Positions 26,460 through 34,603 of a stretch of 64,000 nt of DNA are shown piece by piece. The notes below the pieces were generated by a model, which ran no database searches, was not told where the DNA came from, and saw nothing but the letters and a program-made list of their open reading frames with translations. The stretch covers positions 496,001 to 560,000 of the forward strand of contig NZ_CADFDB010000001.1 of the NCBI RefSeq assembly GCF_902832845.1. Direction: 5' to 3'. The translations under genes and the position numbers were made by a program. The stretch is from Burkholderia metallica (GTDB lineage Bacteria > Pseudomonadota > Gammaproteobacteria > Burkholderiales > Burkholderiaceae). How positions within the stretch are numbered: position 1 is the first letter of the stretch; each line of letters opens with the position of its first letter.

Positions 26460-26952
26460 GCAGCGCGCAGGCGTGCTGTGCTGTCGATGGGTGTCGTGTT
26501 GCCGCGCGAATGCGATGCGATGCGACGGGACGGGGGGGCAACTGCATGAGCATCGTTATCGCATGAATGCGTTGTCCGAATGATTGCGCGCGTGTGAGCG
26601 CGGTAGCCGATGCTCACGTTCCGTTCGTCCCGAATGTGACGACGTATTGTGGCGCGAAGCTCAAGGGGCACGCGCCGGGGTGACCGAATTGCGGTCTTCC
26701 ACCGCAACGTGCGCGTCAGGTGCGGGATGATCCGGACGTGACGGGAAGGCATGCGGTTTATCGGCGAGCATGCCGACGGTTGATGTTGCGTGACCAATGC
26801 CTCCGAAGAAGTACGAGCGCGGGCATCGGAGCGGGGGGAGACAGGATTCGCGGGAGCGCCCGCCGGGCATCGCGATCCCGGGGCCGAACGGCGCGGGTTC
26901 GCCCGCGCCGCCCGGTTCCGGGCCTGCCATCGGCCGGGTGGCGGGTGCCTGC
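26460..26952. other. Intergenic stretch without a convincing gene
   Basis: About 490 bp between the convergent HxlR and YXWGXW genes. Open frames in this stretch are fragments rich in Arg and Pro without family sequence. I see no clear hairpin terminator. Confidence 0.5.
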
Positions 26953-27324
26953 CTATCGCCACGTACCGTCGACGTAGATCCACACCCGTCCCTGGCGTCG
27001 CCAGTAGCCGGGCACCCACCGGCGCCCCGGGCGCCGCGCGACCCAGCGACCGGGCACCCATATATAGCGGCCACCCTGCCAGCGCCAGTAGCCGTCCGTC
27101 CATATATAGCCGTGCGGCCGGGGCGGCGGCGGACGGCGGTCGTGCCGGGCGGCCGGCGGCCCGAAGCCCGGACGGTCCGCATAGGGTGGTCGGCCGGGCG
27201 GGCGGTTCGGGCCGGGCGGCCGATACCCGGGCGGCGCGGGCTGGGCCGAGGCGGCCCGCAGCCAGCCGGTGCCGGCGAGGGCGACGGTCAGTCCGATGGC
27301 GCGCAACAACGAGCGTCGATTCAT
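26953..27324 (-). CDS. YXWGXW repeat-containing exported protein
   Basis: 123-residue protein with a twin-Arg-like start (MNRRSLLRAIG) and a signal peptide ending near ASAQ. A Pro/Arg/Gly-rich linker spans about residues 29-70. Three to four short repeats follow: GYIWTDGYWRWQGGRYIWVPGRW, RWVPGYWRRQG and VWIYVDGTW (key residues Trp-Pro-Gly-x-Trp). This matches the YXWGXW/WVPGYW family of small secreted or surface-associated proteins of unknown function, common in Burkholderia. Monocistronic; the 600 bp upstream belong to the divergent porin promoter. Confidence 0.8.
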   Translation of the reverse strand: MNRRSLLRAIGLTVALAGTGWLRAASAQPAPPGYRPPGPNRPPGRPPYADRPGFGPPAARHDRRPPPPRPHGYIWTDGYWRWQGGRYIWVPGRWVARRPGRRWVPGYWRRQGRVWIYVDGTWR

Positions 27325-27935
27325 GGCGTGTCCTGTTCTGTATGCGAGGCTGCCTTACATTAGCCTGCCGGTTCGCCAGCCGGGTTACGCGAGCGGTTAA
27401 GGCTGTTACCGCGTGTCACGGCAGGCGAGCGGGCCGCCGACGGGCGGAGGCCGGCCTCCCTGTTTCAGCGACCGGCGGCGATGCATGGCTCGCGGCGCGC
27501 AGGTCGCATGCTGTTTATCGGCCGTCGGACGCGGTTTAGCCGCTCGGCGCCCGAATTTGGGACTAAACTAGGTAAAAGTTGCCGACTCTTGGGGTGCCGA
27601 TTCGAATCCGTTTGTTGTTTCTATGCAACCGTCAAGACGATGACATGAAAGAATGGTGCGATGAGAGGGTCCAAAAAGACCCCGTCAAGAAGTCAAAAAC
27701 AAACGTTAAAACAAATACTTATAACACTTCCCCATTTTCATTATTTCTAGTTCTGGAAAAGCTTATTTCTTTATTTGCGGATCGCTCCCCTAGGGTACAC
27801 CCCTAAACTCACGGTTCCCAAACGGGCAACTATCCGGGCGCCGCCAGCAGGACCGATGGCGCTCCCAGGCGGTTGCAGACCGTTTATGAACAAGGTCGCG
27901 AGACCTGCCTCTTTTTATAGAAGGGAGCTCCACGA
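27325..27935. promoter_or_regulatory. Long upstream region of the major porin, with an AT-rich island
   Basis: This 611-bp gap contains a visibly AT-rich block at about 27590-27790, in contrast to its GC-rich surroundings. It holds runs such as AAACAAATACTTATAACACT and TTTATTTGCGG and should hold the porin promoter. A GC-rich leader of about 120 bp follows before the porin ATG, with RBS AGAAGGGAG. A 75-codon frame at 27579-27806 lies inside the island but lacks an RBS and any recognisable sequence, so I do not call it a gene. Confidence 0.5.
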
Positions 27936-29054
27936 ATGAACAAGACTCTGATCGTTGCAGCAGCTGCAGCATCGTTCGCTACCGTCGCTCACGCGCAAAG
28001 CAGCGTCACGCTGTACGGCGTGCTGGACGCAGGCATCACCTACACGAGCAACGTCCAACCGGCACTGGGCCAAGCTGGCAAGTCGCGCTGGGCGATGGGT
28101 TCGGGCATTGACCAGAGCCGTTTCGGCCTGCGTGGCTCGGAAGACCTGGGTGGCGGCCTGAAGGCAATCTTCACGTTGGAAAGCGGCTTCGGCATCGGTG
28201 ACGGCAAGCTGGGCAACAACGGCGGCATGTTCAACCGCCAAGCTTTCGTCGGCCTGTCGAGCCAGTACGGCACGGTCACGCTGGGTAAGCAATATGACGC
28301 AACGCAAGACTTCCTGGCGCCGCTGACGGCAACGGGCTCGTGGGGCGGCACGTACTTCGCGCACCCGCTGAACCTGGACCGCCTGAGCACGACCGGCGAC
28401 GTCGCATCGAACAACACGATCAAGTACACGAGCGCTAACTACGCTGGCCTGCAATTCGGCGGTACGTACTCGTTCTCGAACAACACGAACTTCGGCAACA
28501 ACCGTGCATACAGCGCGGGCGTGGCATACCAGTTCCAAGGCCTGAAGCTCGCAGGTGCATACTCGCAAGCTAACCTGGGTGACGGTACGAACGGTAGCGG
28601 CGCAACGTCGTCGGCAATCGGTGGTCTGGCTAGCCAAGGCCGTGTCCGCACGTACGGTGCTGCTGCTGGCTACGCATTCGGCCCGGCACAAGTCGGCGCT
28701 GCATGGACGCAAGCGCGTCTGGACAACAATGCAGTCGGTGTTGGCACGCTGCGCACTGACAACTACGAAGTCAACGCAAAGTACAACCTGACGCCGGCTC
28801 TCGGCCTGGGTGCTGCTTACACGTACACGAACGCGAAGATCAACAACGGCAGCACGCACTGGAACCAGTTCGGTCTGCAAGCTGACTACGCACTGTCGAA
28901 GCGCACGGACGTCTACGCACAAGCTGTGTACCAGCGTGCAGCGAAGAACGGCATCGGCGCATCGATCTACAACGGCAACAGCTTCAACGACAACCTGCCG
29001 AGCTCGTCGATCAACCAAACCGCAGCAACGGTTGGTCTGCGTCACCGCTTCTAA
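27936..29054 (+). CDS. Gram-negative trimeric porin (Burkholderia major outer-membrane porin type)
   Basis: 372-residue outer-membrane protein. Signal peptide MNKTLIVAAAAASFATVAHA, then QSSVTLYGVLDAGITYTSN, the standard start of the mature beta-proteobacterial porin. It shows alternating amphipathic strands, SRFGLRGSEDLGGGLKAIFTLESGF, RQAFVGLSSQYGTVTLGKQYD and a C-terminal VGLRHRF ending in Phe as required for BAM assembly. It forms a general diffusion pore. Codon choice differs from neighbours (more GCA, GCT, CAA), as expected for a very highly expressed gene. It has its own long promoter region and a strong terminator. Confidence 0.95.
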   Translation: MNKTLIVAAAAASFATVAHAQSSVTLYGVLDAGITYTSNVQPALGQAGKSRWAMGSGIDQSRFGLRGSEDLGGGLKAIFTLESGFGIGDGKLGNNGGMFNRQAFVGLSSQYGTVTLGKQYDATQDFLAPLTATGSWGGTYFAHPLNLDRLSTTGDVASNNTIKYTSANYAGLQFGGTYSFSNNTNFGNNRAYSAGVAYQFQGLKLAGAYSQANLGDGTNGSGATSSAIGGLASQGRVRTYGAAAGYAFGPAQVGAAWTQARLDNNAVGVGTLRTDNYEVNAKYNLTPALGLGAAYTYTNAKINNGSTHWNQFGLQADYALSKRTDVYAQAVYQRAAKNGIGASIYNGNSFNDNLPSSSINQTAATVGLRHRF

Positions 29055-29088
29055 GCGTGACGGCGGGGTAACCCGCATCGCAGCATCG

Positions 29089-29118
29089 AAAAAGGCGCCT
29101 TCGGGCGCCTTTTTTTTC
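29089..29118 (+). terminator. Rho-independent terminator of the porin gene
   Basis: Stem GGCGCC (29094-29099) / GGCGCC (29104-29109) with TTCG tetraloop, extended by AAA/TTT pairs, then a run of eight T. It lies 35 bp after the porin stop. Confidence 0.93.
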
Positions 29119-29160
29119 GCCTGCGGAATGCGAGGCCGGCGATTCGTCGCGTCCGGATGC

Positions 29161-29190
29161 AAAAAAGCGAGGCCGGTGCCTCGCTTTCTT
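29161..29190 (-). terminator. Rho-independent terminator of rnk
   Basis: Hairpin AAAGCGAGGC / GCCTCGCTTT (29164-29173 and 29178-29187), 4-nt loop. The A-run at 29161-29166 reads as a T-run on the minus strand, 31 bp beyond the rnk stop. Confidence 0.88.
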
Positions 29191-29220
29191 CTTGGTGCGG
29201 CGGTGCCGCCGGCAGGCGGC

Positions 29221-29619
29221 TCAGCGCGTGTATTCGCCGTTGGCTTCCGGCTGGAACACGATCGCGGCGACCTTCATCAGCTTTTCGGCGCCGCTCGGCT
29301 GCATCACCTTGACCATCTGGCCGCGCTGAGTGCCCAACAGGGCCATGCCGACGGGCGAGAACACGTTCAGGCGGCCCAGTTCGAGATTGGCGGCATCCGG
29401 ATAAACAATCGTCCAGGTTGCCTGTTCCTGGGTCGCTTCGTCGAGCAGCGTGATCTGCGAATTCATCGTGACGACGTTCGCCTTGATCGCATCGGGCTGG
29501 ACGATGTCGGCGCGTTCGAGCAGCGTATCGAGCATCGTCTGGAAGCGCGGGTTGTGTTCGGCGTGCTTCTCGAGGCGAGCAACGTCGAGTTCGGTCAACT
29601 GGTAAAGGCGTTGTTTCAT
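29221..29619 (-). CDS. rnk: Regulator of nucleoside diphosphate kinase (Rnk), GreA/GreB-like
   Basis: 132-residue cytoplasmic protein that binds RNA polymerase in the family. ATG 29619 is preceded by TTGGAGAACTTCC; the longer frame to 29643 adds no family sequence. The N-terminus is a short coiled coil (LTELDVARLEKHAEHNPRFQTML), shorter than in GreA and without the acidic tip. The C-terminal FKBP-like fold shows VTMNSQITLLDE, YPDAANLELGRLNVFSPVGMALLG and GQMVKVMQPSGAEKLMKV. Monocistronic, convergent with the porin, between two terminators. Confidence 0.88.
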   Translation of the reverse strand: MKQRLYQLTELDVARLEKHAEHNPRFQTMLDTLLERADIVQPDAIKANVVTMNSQITLLDEATQEQATWTIVYPDAANLELGRLNVFSPVGMALLGTQRGQMVKVMQPSGAEKLMKVAAIVFQPEANGEYTR

Positions 29620-30129
29620 GGAAGTTCTCCAAATGATCGGCAAGGGGCAGGCGTGGCGTGCCTTTGAGGATCGCCCGGAGCCTGTCTGACCTGGCTCCGG
29701 GAGGAGACCGAGCCGTCAGATCAGGCGCCGGGCAGGGGCGAGCGGCGCCTGGGCCGTGCGTCGAGCGAGGGGATGCGCCGGCTGGCCGGCGCGCGCACGC
29801 ACGCCGGCCGGGCCGGACAGCGAAACCGAGAGGGGCGTGAGCGCGTACATGGATGGAATATCGACTGGCGAATAAAACCTTACGATTCTACAACACAACC
29901 TTGGGAATATGTGATTTGGCTGTCGGCGTTTCGTCAGCGATTGTTGTGCTGGCGGTGCAAGTGGCAGCGACATCATCCAGAAAAGGCGCTCGATTTTTGT
30001 CAAAATCGCAACGCTGTATGTTCAAACTAAGGGTTTCCCCTTGGGGTGGCGCGAACTACACTGCATTCAATCGCTTCAGGCATTCCTGCCGAGGCGACGC
30101 CATAAGAGAACATATTCCGGAGGTCAATC
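29620..30129. other. Intergenic stretch without a convincing gene
   Basis: 510 bp between rnk and the DUF4148 gene, which are divergent. The left half is GC-rich and the right half clearly more AT-rich. A small hairpin CGATTTT-TGTC-AAAATCG lies at 29991-30008. RBS CCGGAGG is at the right end. It should contain both divergent promoters; I see no gene. Confidence 0.45.
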
Positions 30130-30459
30130 ATGAAGTCGATCATCTACGCAGCCATCGCCGCATCCGTCCTTGCCGCCCCGATCGCATCGTTTGCGCAGTC
30201 CGAGCAAGGGCTCACGCGCGACCAGGTCAAGTCCGAACTCGTGCAGCTCGAACAGAACGGCTACAAGCCGCTGGCGAGCGATTCGCAGTATCCGGACAAC
30301 GTCCAGGCTGCCGAACGACGCATCCAGCCGAACCAGCCGATGCTCGCGCAGGCCGATACGAGCGGCTACGGTGCCGTGGCGACGGGTGCCGGCCAGGCCG
30401 GCCGCCGCATGACGCGCGAAGCACCGAATCCCGTGAACTCGGTCTACTTCGGCAACTGA
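30130..30459 (+). CDS. DUF4148 domain exported protein
   Basis: 109-residue small secreted protein. Signal peptide MKSIIYAAIAASVLAAPIASFA, then QSEQGLTRDQVKSELVQLEQNGYKP (residues about 23-47), the DUF4148 signature, followed by a Gln/Ala-rich variable tail ending NPVNSVYFGN. Family members are numerous in Burkholderia and of unknown function, presumably periplasmic. RBS CCGGAGGTCA precedes the ATG. It has its own terminator at 30572. Confidence 0.85.
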   Translation: MKSIIYAAIAASVLAAPIASFAQSEQGLTRDQVKSELVQLEQNGYKPLASDSQYPDNVQAAERRIQPNQPMLAQADTSGYGAVATGAGQAGRRMTREAPNPVNSVYFGN

Positions 30460-30571
30460 ACGTCCCCGGGTCTGCCCGAGCGCACCGCTTGAACGACGAG
30501 ACGCGCGCCAGTCGCGCGCGTCATGCGCCCGCAGGAGCAGAACCTCCGTCGTCGCATTCCGGCGACTTTCC

Positions 30572-30602
30572 GCCCAGACGCTCGCGCGTTTGGGCCTTTT
30601 TT
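30572..30602 (+). terminator. Rho-independent terminator of the DUF4148 gene
   Basis: GCCCAGACGC (30572-30581), TCGC loop, GCGTTTGGGC (30586-30595), then CTTTTTTT. One G-T pair in a 10-bp stem. It sits between the convergent DUF4148 and CBS genes. Confidence 0.88.
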
Positions 30603-30613
30603 GCTGGGGCCGG

Positions 30614-31075
30614 TCAGGCGGACGTGACCGCGGGCGTGCCGTGGATATAGTGTTCGAGCTGGCTGATCGTGAACTGCTGATCGGCGATCACGCTCTTGAC
30701 GAGGTCGCCGATCGAGATGAGGCCGACCAGCTTGCCGCCATCGAGGACGGGCAGGTGGCGCATCCGGTGTTCGGTCATCAGCGCCATGCACTCGTCGGTG
30801 GATTGCGACGGTTCGACGTAGCGTACCTTCGCCGTCATGATTTCCTCGACGCGGGTGGCCTTCGACGAGCGATCCTGCAGGACGACCTTGCGCGCGTAGT
30901 CGCGCTCGGTGACGATGCCTGCGATGTCGTCGCCGTCCACGACCAGCAGCGCGCCGATGCCTTTTTCCGCCATCAGCTTGATGGCGTCGTAGACGAAATC
31001 GGTCTTCTTGACGGTGTAGATGGTGCGGCCCGAATCCGGCTTGGCCTTGAGAAGCTGCGCGACAGTCGTGCTCAT
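30614..31075 (-). CDS. CBS-domain pair protein
   Basis: 153-residue stand-alone protein with two CBS motifs (Bateman module). The first is at about residues 18-70 (VYDAIKLMAEKGIGALLVVDGDDIAGIVTERDYARKV). The second is at about 80-135 (STDECMALMTEHRMRHLPVLDGGKLVGLISIGDLVKSV). Such modules sense adenine nucleotides. No fused effector domain is present; the partner is unknown. ATG 31075; it diverges from ribA across 177 bp. Confidence 0.88.
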   Translation of the reverse strand: MSTTVAQLLKAKPDSGRTIYTVKKTDFVYDAIKLMAEKGIGALLVVDGDDIAGIVTERDYARKVVLQDRSSKATRVEEIMTAKVRYVEPSQSTDECMALMTEHRMRHLPVLDGGKLVGLISIGDLVKSVIADQQFTISQLEHYIHGTPAVTSA

Positions 31076-31252
31076 TCGCTTTCTCCGTGTGCAGTTCGAT
31101 ACTGGGCAGGCAGGGCGCGATGCGTGTCACCCGACGAGCCCAGTATAGCCGCGCAGGCGGCGGCAGTCGCGTGACGATTCCAGATTAGCGGTAAACTCCC
31201 GTCACGCACTATCCACACAATTCCTACATTCCAGAACGTTTCGATTGAATTC

Positions 31253-31903
31253 ATGATGTCTTCGCGTCCCCAATCGCCCACGCCGGGCAATGGCCAGGCC
31301 GACGAGTGCGTGACGCTCGTCGCCACCGCGTCGCTGCCCACGCGCTACGGTACGTTCACGTCTTACGCTTTTCGCGTATCGGGCAGCGATGCCGAACATC
31401 TTGCGCTCGTGATGGGCGACGTCGCCGGCGAGCAGTCCGTGCTGACGCGGCTGCATTCCGAATGCCTGACCGGAGACGTGTTCGGCTCCTACCGCTGCGA
31501 CTGCGGCGAGCAGCTCGATCTTGCATTGCGCTACATCGCGGCCGAAGACCGCGGCGTGCTGCTGTATCTGCGCGGCCATGAAGGGCGCGGGATCGGCCTG
31601 AGCAACAAGATCCGCGCGTACGCGCTGCAGGAGCAGGGGCGCGACACCGTCGAGGCGAACCTCGATCTCGGCCTGCCCGATGATGCCCGCGAATACGACT
31701 CGGCCGCTGCGATTCTTCGCATCCTCGGCGTGACGTCGGTGCGGCTGATGAGCAACAATCCGGCGAAGTTCGACACGCTCGCGAAGCACGGCATTCCGGT
31801 GTGTGAGCGCGTGGCGCTCGCGGTGCCCGTGCGCGAGGAAAACGAGCGTTATATCCGTACGAAGCAGACGAAATTTGGGCATTACTTCGAGGAAAACGAG
31901 TAA
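31253..31903 (+). CDS. ribA: GTP cyclohydrolase II
   Basis: 216-residue enzyme converting GTP to 2,5-diamino-6-ribosylamino-4-pyrimidinone phosphate, formate and pyrophosphate, the first step of riboflavin synthesis. The zinc site is [21 protein letters not shown] (Cys ligands near residues 71, 82 and 84). [20 protein letters not shown] provides the catalytic and GTP-binding Arg/Glu residues. [16 protein letters not shown] is the conserved C-terminal motif. It is a stand-alone GCH-II, not a RibBA fusion, and no other rib gene lies nearby, so it may be a second copy. I see no FMN riboswitch upstream. Confidence 0.93.
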   Translation: MMSSRPQSPTPGNGQADECVTLVATASLPTRYGTFTSYAFRVSGSDAEHLALVMGDVAGEQSVLTRLHSECLTGDVFGSYRCDCGEQLDLALRYIAAEDRGVLLYLRGHEGRGIGLSNKIRAYALQEQGRDTVEANLDLGLPDDAREYDSAAAILRILGVTSVRLMSNNPAKFDTLAKHGIPVCERVALAVPVREENERYIRTKQTKFGHYFEENE

Positions 31904-31909
31904 CTGCCG

Positions 31910-31931
31910 CGGGCGCGTCGGCGCCCGTTTT
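31910..31931 (+). terminator. Rho-independent terminator of ribA
   Basis: CGGGCGC (31910-31916), GTCG loop, GCGCCCG (31921-31927), then TTTTCC, 6 bp after the ribA stop codon. Confidence 0.8.
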
Positions 31932-32053
31932 CCGTTATCGGTTCAAGGGATCGTCGCCGGCAGCAGCGACGATCTCGATTTCCCCTCCATCCGTTCCGCC
32001 TTCGGGTACGTGACGCAGCTCGCGTCTCGCCACCTGAACGAACCGTGTCCCCC

Positions 32054-32620
32054 ATGCCCACCCCATCGAAGCTCGAAACCGAACGTCTGACGCTGCGCCG
32101 TTGGCGGCCGGCGGATGCGGGCGCGCTGTCGGCGATGCATGCCGATCCGGATGTGACCGCGTGGCTCGCGCGCGGTCCGATGTCCGTTGACGAGGCGAGC
32201 GACGTCATCGCCCGTTTCGATACGCATTTCGATGCCCACGGCTTCGGCCCATGGGCGGTCGAGCGCCGTGCCGACAGGATGGTGATCGGGGTGTGCGGAC
32301 TGTCGAGCGAAGTACGTGCGACTCACCCGATGGCACCGTGCGTCGAGATCATGTGGCGGCTGGCGCGCCACGCATGGGGGCAAGGCTATGTTGCCGAAGC
32401 AGCCGCCGCCGCGTTGGCCGACGGGTTCGACCGGCTCGGGCTCGGCGAGATCTTTGCGTGGACGGCCGACATCAACCTTCGATCGCAACATGTGATGGAG
32501 CGGCTCGGCATGCAGCGTCAGCCGGCGCGCGATTTCGACCATCCTGCGTTGTCGGAAGGGCACGCGCTGCGCCGGCACGTCGTGTATGTGGCCCGCGCCG
32601 CCGGCCTGACCGGCGTGTAA
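32054..32620 (+). CDS. GNAT acetyltransferase, RimJ/RimL type
   Basis: 188-residue N-acetyltransferase. ATG 32054 is chosen; an in-frame GTG at 32045 is also possible. Family features: ETERLTLRRWRPADAGALSAM at the start, GVCGLSS (beta4), VEIMWRLARHAWGQGYVAEAAAAAL with the acetyl-CoA loop RHAWGQGY, then LGEIFAWTADINLRSQHVMERLGMQ. Proteins of this type acetylate ribosomal protein N-termini, amino acids or drugs; the substrate is not predictable. Stands alone after ribA. Confidence 0.85.
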   Translation: MPTPSKLETERLTLRRWRPADAGALSAMHADPDVTAWLARGPMSVDEASDVIARFDTHFDAHGFGPWAVERRADRMVIGVCGLSSEVRATHPMAPCVEIMWRLARHAWGQGYVAEAAAAALADGFDRLGLGEIFAWTADINLRSQHVMERLGMQRQPARDFDHPALSEGHALRRHVVYVARAAGLTGV

Positions 32621-32641
32621 CAGTTCGCACGAATTTGCGCG

Positions 32642-33028
32642 TCAGCGCCACGTACCGTTCTGCAGCACGATCCGGTAGCCGTCGGCATCCTCGAAAGTCT
32701 GGCCGGATATTTCCCAATACGGATTGAACGACGTGACGGGCATGAATCCATGCGCGGTGGCGCGCGCGCAGGCGGCTTCCCATTCCGGCCGATCGGGCAG
32801 GTAGAACACGATCAGGTCTTCCGGTGTCGGCGACGGCGCGATCGGATGGTCGGGGCAGTGCGTGAATTCGAAGTGATAATCGAGGCCGTCGCGTCCGAGC
32901 ATCACGCCCGAAAAGCCGTCGTGATCTTCAAAGCGCGCAAGGACGGACAAGTCGAGGGCGTCGCGATACATGCGCTCGGTTCGGGCGAGGTTGCTGACCG
33001 GGCGGGCAATGCGCAGATGGGCGTGCAA
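32642..33028 (-). CDS. VOC superfamily protein (glyoxalase-like)
   Basis: About 128 residues from a TTG start at 33028 (LHAHLRIARPVSNLARTERMY); an ATG at 33115 is the alternative. The single-chain VOC pattern is clear: HLRIARPVSNLARTERMYRDALDLSVL, GLDYHFEFTHCPDHP, EDLIVFYLPD and a C-terminal DADGYRIVLQNGTWR. Family members bind a divalent metal or act as small-molecule-binding dimers. It is convergent with the GNAT gene (22 bp). Function unknown. Confidence 0.72.
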   Translation of the reverse strand: MHAHLRIARPVSNLARTERMYRDALDLSVLARFEDHDGFSGVMLGRDGLDYHFEFTHCPDHPIAPSPTPEDLIVFYLPDRPEWEAACARATAHGFMPVTSFNPYWEISGQTFEDADGYRIVLQNGTWR

Positions 33029-33322
33029 GATGGCCTCGGGGTGAGTGGCGGGCCGGTCAATGATAAGCCGGCCGGTCCGGATTGCGCGATGCGAACGGAT
33101 CGCGTCGCGGCGCATGCTCGTCGTATCGAACGACAGGGGCGCATTTCGGCCAAACGAACCAAACGTCGAATCTCGTATCGCGAAAGAAAAACATGACACT
33201 ACCGATCAAATGCGCGCACCCCGTTACGGCAGAGGCTTGTTCGAACACCTGTCGAAGTCAGGCCTTCATCTCGGCTTGTCGACCGACGGGCAGAGGTGCC
33301 CATCCCGAACGGGAGGCCGCGA

Positions 33323-33613
33323 ATGGGTAAGCCCGATCTGCGCCGGCCGGTTGCCGGCCCTTATCGCCAGTCGCGATGGGCGGCCGTGCTCGAAGTTGTC
33401 TTTGGATGGGTGGCCAAGGGGACGATGGTGTCGCTCGGACTCGGAGTGGCCGCATTGGCGGTATTGACGGGCGACGTGAGTGCGCTGACGGACCTGCCGA
33501 CAACGAAAAAGGGCTGGCTGTATTTGCTGCTGGCTGTGGTCGTGGCGGTCGCGCTGATATTCGCGGTGCATCACTACTGGTTGCGGCCGGCGGGGATGCG
33601 GCCGGCGGGCTAG
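33323..33613 (+). CDS. Small membrane protein, unknown
   Basis: 96-residue protein from ATG 33323 (RBS GGGAGGCC). Two transmembrane segments are visible: AVLEVVFGWVAKGTMVSLGLGVAALAVL at about residues 20-50 and WLYLLLAVVVAVALIFAVHHYWL at about 65-87. The two are separated by a short charged TTKKG loop, and the ends are basic. I do not recognise a family. It is isolated, convergent with the candidate small RNA at 33655. Confidence 0.6.
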   Translation: MGKPDLRRPVAGPYRQSRWAAVLEVVFGWVAKGTMVSLGLGVAALAVLTGDVSALTDLPTTKKGWLYLLLAVVVAVALIFAVHHYWLRPAGMRPAG

Positions 33614-33654
33614 GCGGGGCGAAAGAGGATGTGTCCCCGTAATTTGCGCAGACA

Positions 33655-33760
33655 AGAAAAAAGCCCGCTTCATTGAGCGGGCTGAATCCATGTTTGGAGA
33701 CATGGAGGAGACAGACGTAAATTTAAGGGAAAACCCGAGGCATGGCAAGCCCTAGTTGCA
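33655..33760 (-). ncRNA. Candidate small RNA with CU-rich loop motif and terminator
   Basis: Minus-strand element in the gap beyond the cepI-linked gene. In 5'-3' order on the minus strand it has an unpaired TCTCCTCC (complement of a Shine-Dalgarno, plus positions 33704-33711), a hairpin CCATGT-CTCCAA-ACATGG (33688-33705) and a terminator AGCCCGCT-N6-AGCGGGCT (33662-33683) followed by TTTTTT. The free anti-SD motif plus two hairpins resembles Burkholderia sRNAs that pair with ribosome-binding sites. The 5' end is not determined. It could instead be only the 3' UTR and terminator of the upstream minus-strand gene. Confidence 0.45.
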
Positions 33761-33787
33761 TCGATACAACCATCTGTTGCGCTGCGT

Positions 33788-34552
33788 TCACATGCCGCCG
33801 GCGCGCGCGTGTGCCGCAAACGCGCTGAACCGCTCCTGCGCGACCGGCAACGCGTACTTGTCGCGCATTTCCGTCTCGATCCACGCGCAGGCCTCGCGCG
33901 CGCAGTCGGTCAGCGCGTGCCGCGTGGCGTGCCCGTCGATGTCGTACACGAAGCGCACGCCGACTTCATCGTCGGCGACCTGTCGCTCGAGCTGGTTGAG
34001 CTGCAGTTGCGGCCCGTGCTGCTGCGACAGCGCGCGCAATTCGTCGAAGTGATATTCGAGCCAGTCGGCAAAGAACAGCGCGTCGCTGTGGCACGGCAGC
34101 CGGAAGGCCGCGCTGCGCGACGGGCGCGGCGCGGCTTCGCCGGTCGATGCGTGCGGTTCACCGTCGGTGGCGATGGACGTTTCGACGGGCGCAAGCGGGT
34201 GCCGAAGCCGGCGGTACGGTTCGCGATCACGCAACGCATGCCACAGCAATTCGTCGCCGGCGGCACCGGACGGCTGCATCGTCAGATCATGCCGGCCTTC
34301 GCCGACCGGGGCGACGTCGCGGATCACGAGGCGCAGCGAGCAGAGCGGCTCGTCCGCGACCAGCAGTGTCGCAGCACGCGGCAGCCCGCAGACGAGCGGC
34401 GCGGCGCCGGCGGCCCGGAACACGAGGCCGCGACGGTCGAGCCGCACGAGCGGCAGCGGCCGGGGAAACGACGGGTAGGCGACCGCGATGCGGGCGCCGT
34501 TAGCGCTCGTCAATCCGGGCATCATCGCGCGAAAGACCTGGGACTGGTCCAC
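33788..34552 (-). CDS. Conserved protein encoded downstream of cepI (BCAM1871-like)
   Basis: 254-residue protein with GTG start at 34552, preceded by GAAGGAGAATCAAC. It has no signal peptide or membrane segment. N-terminal half: beta-rich with LPLVRLDRRGLVFRAAG and a CGLPRAATLLVADEPLCSLRLVIRDVAPVGEGRHDL stretch (seen as alternating strands, perhaps PilZ-like). C-terminal half: helical, with FFADWLEYHFDELRALSQQ. In B. cenocepacia the gene directly after cepI, BCAM1871, is cotranscribed with it and reported to influence quorum-sensing output; this gene holds the same position, 51 bp after cepI. The molecular function is unknown. Confidence 0.75.
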   Translation of the reverse strand: MDQSQVFRAMMPGLTSANGARIAVAYPSFPRPLPLVRLDRRGLVFRAAGAAPLVCGLPRAATLLVADEPLCSLRLVIRDVAPVGEGRHDLTMQPSGAAGDELLWHALRDREPYRRLRHPLAPVETSIATDGEPHASTGEAAPRPSRSAAFRLPCHSDALFFADWLEYHFDELRALSQQHGPQLQLNQLERQVADDEVGVRFVYDIDGHATRHALTDCAREACAWIETEMRDKYALPVAQERFSAFAAHARAGGM

Positions 34553-34603
34553 GTTGATTCTCCTTCGTTACGATGCCGCCCGGGCAGAAACGCGTGTTCC
34601 GGC

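Noticed and set aside
27579-27806. 75-codon frame in the AT-rich porin promoter region
   Set aside because: No ribosome-binding site, no recognisable sequence, low-GC codons unlike the genome; better explained as promoter DNA.
29716-30003. 95-codon minus-strand frame upstream of DUF4148
   Set aside because: No family sequence and no RBS; lies in the divergent promoter region.
31076-31252. FMN riboswitch upstream of ribA
   Set aside because: The 177-bp region is too short and lacks the conserved FMN-element helices; a simple promoter is more likely.
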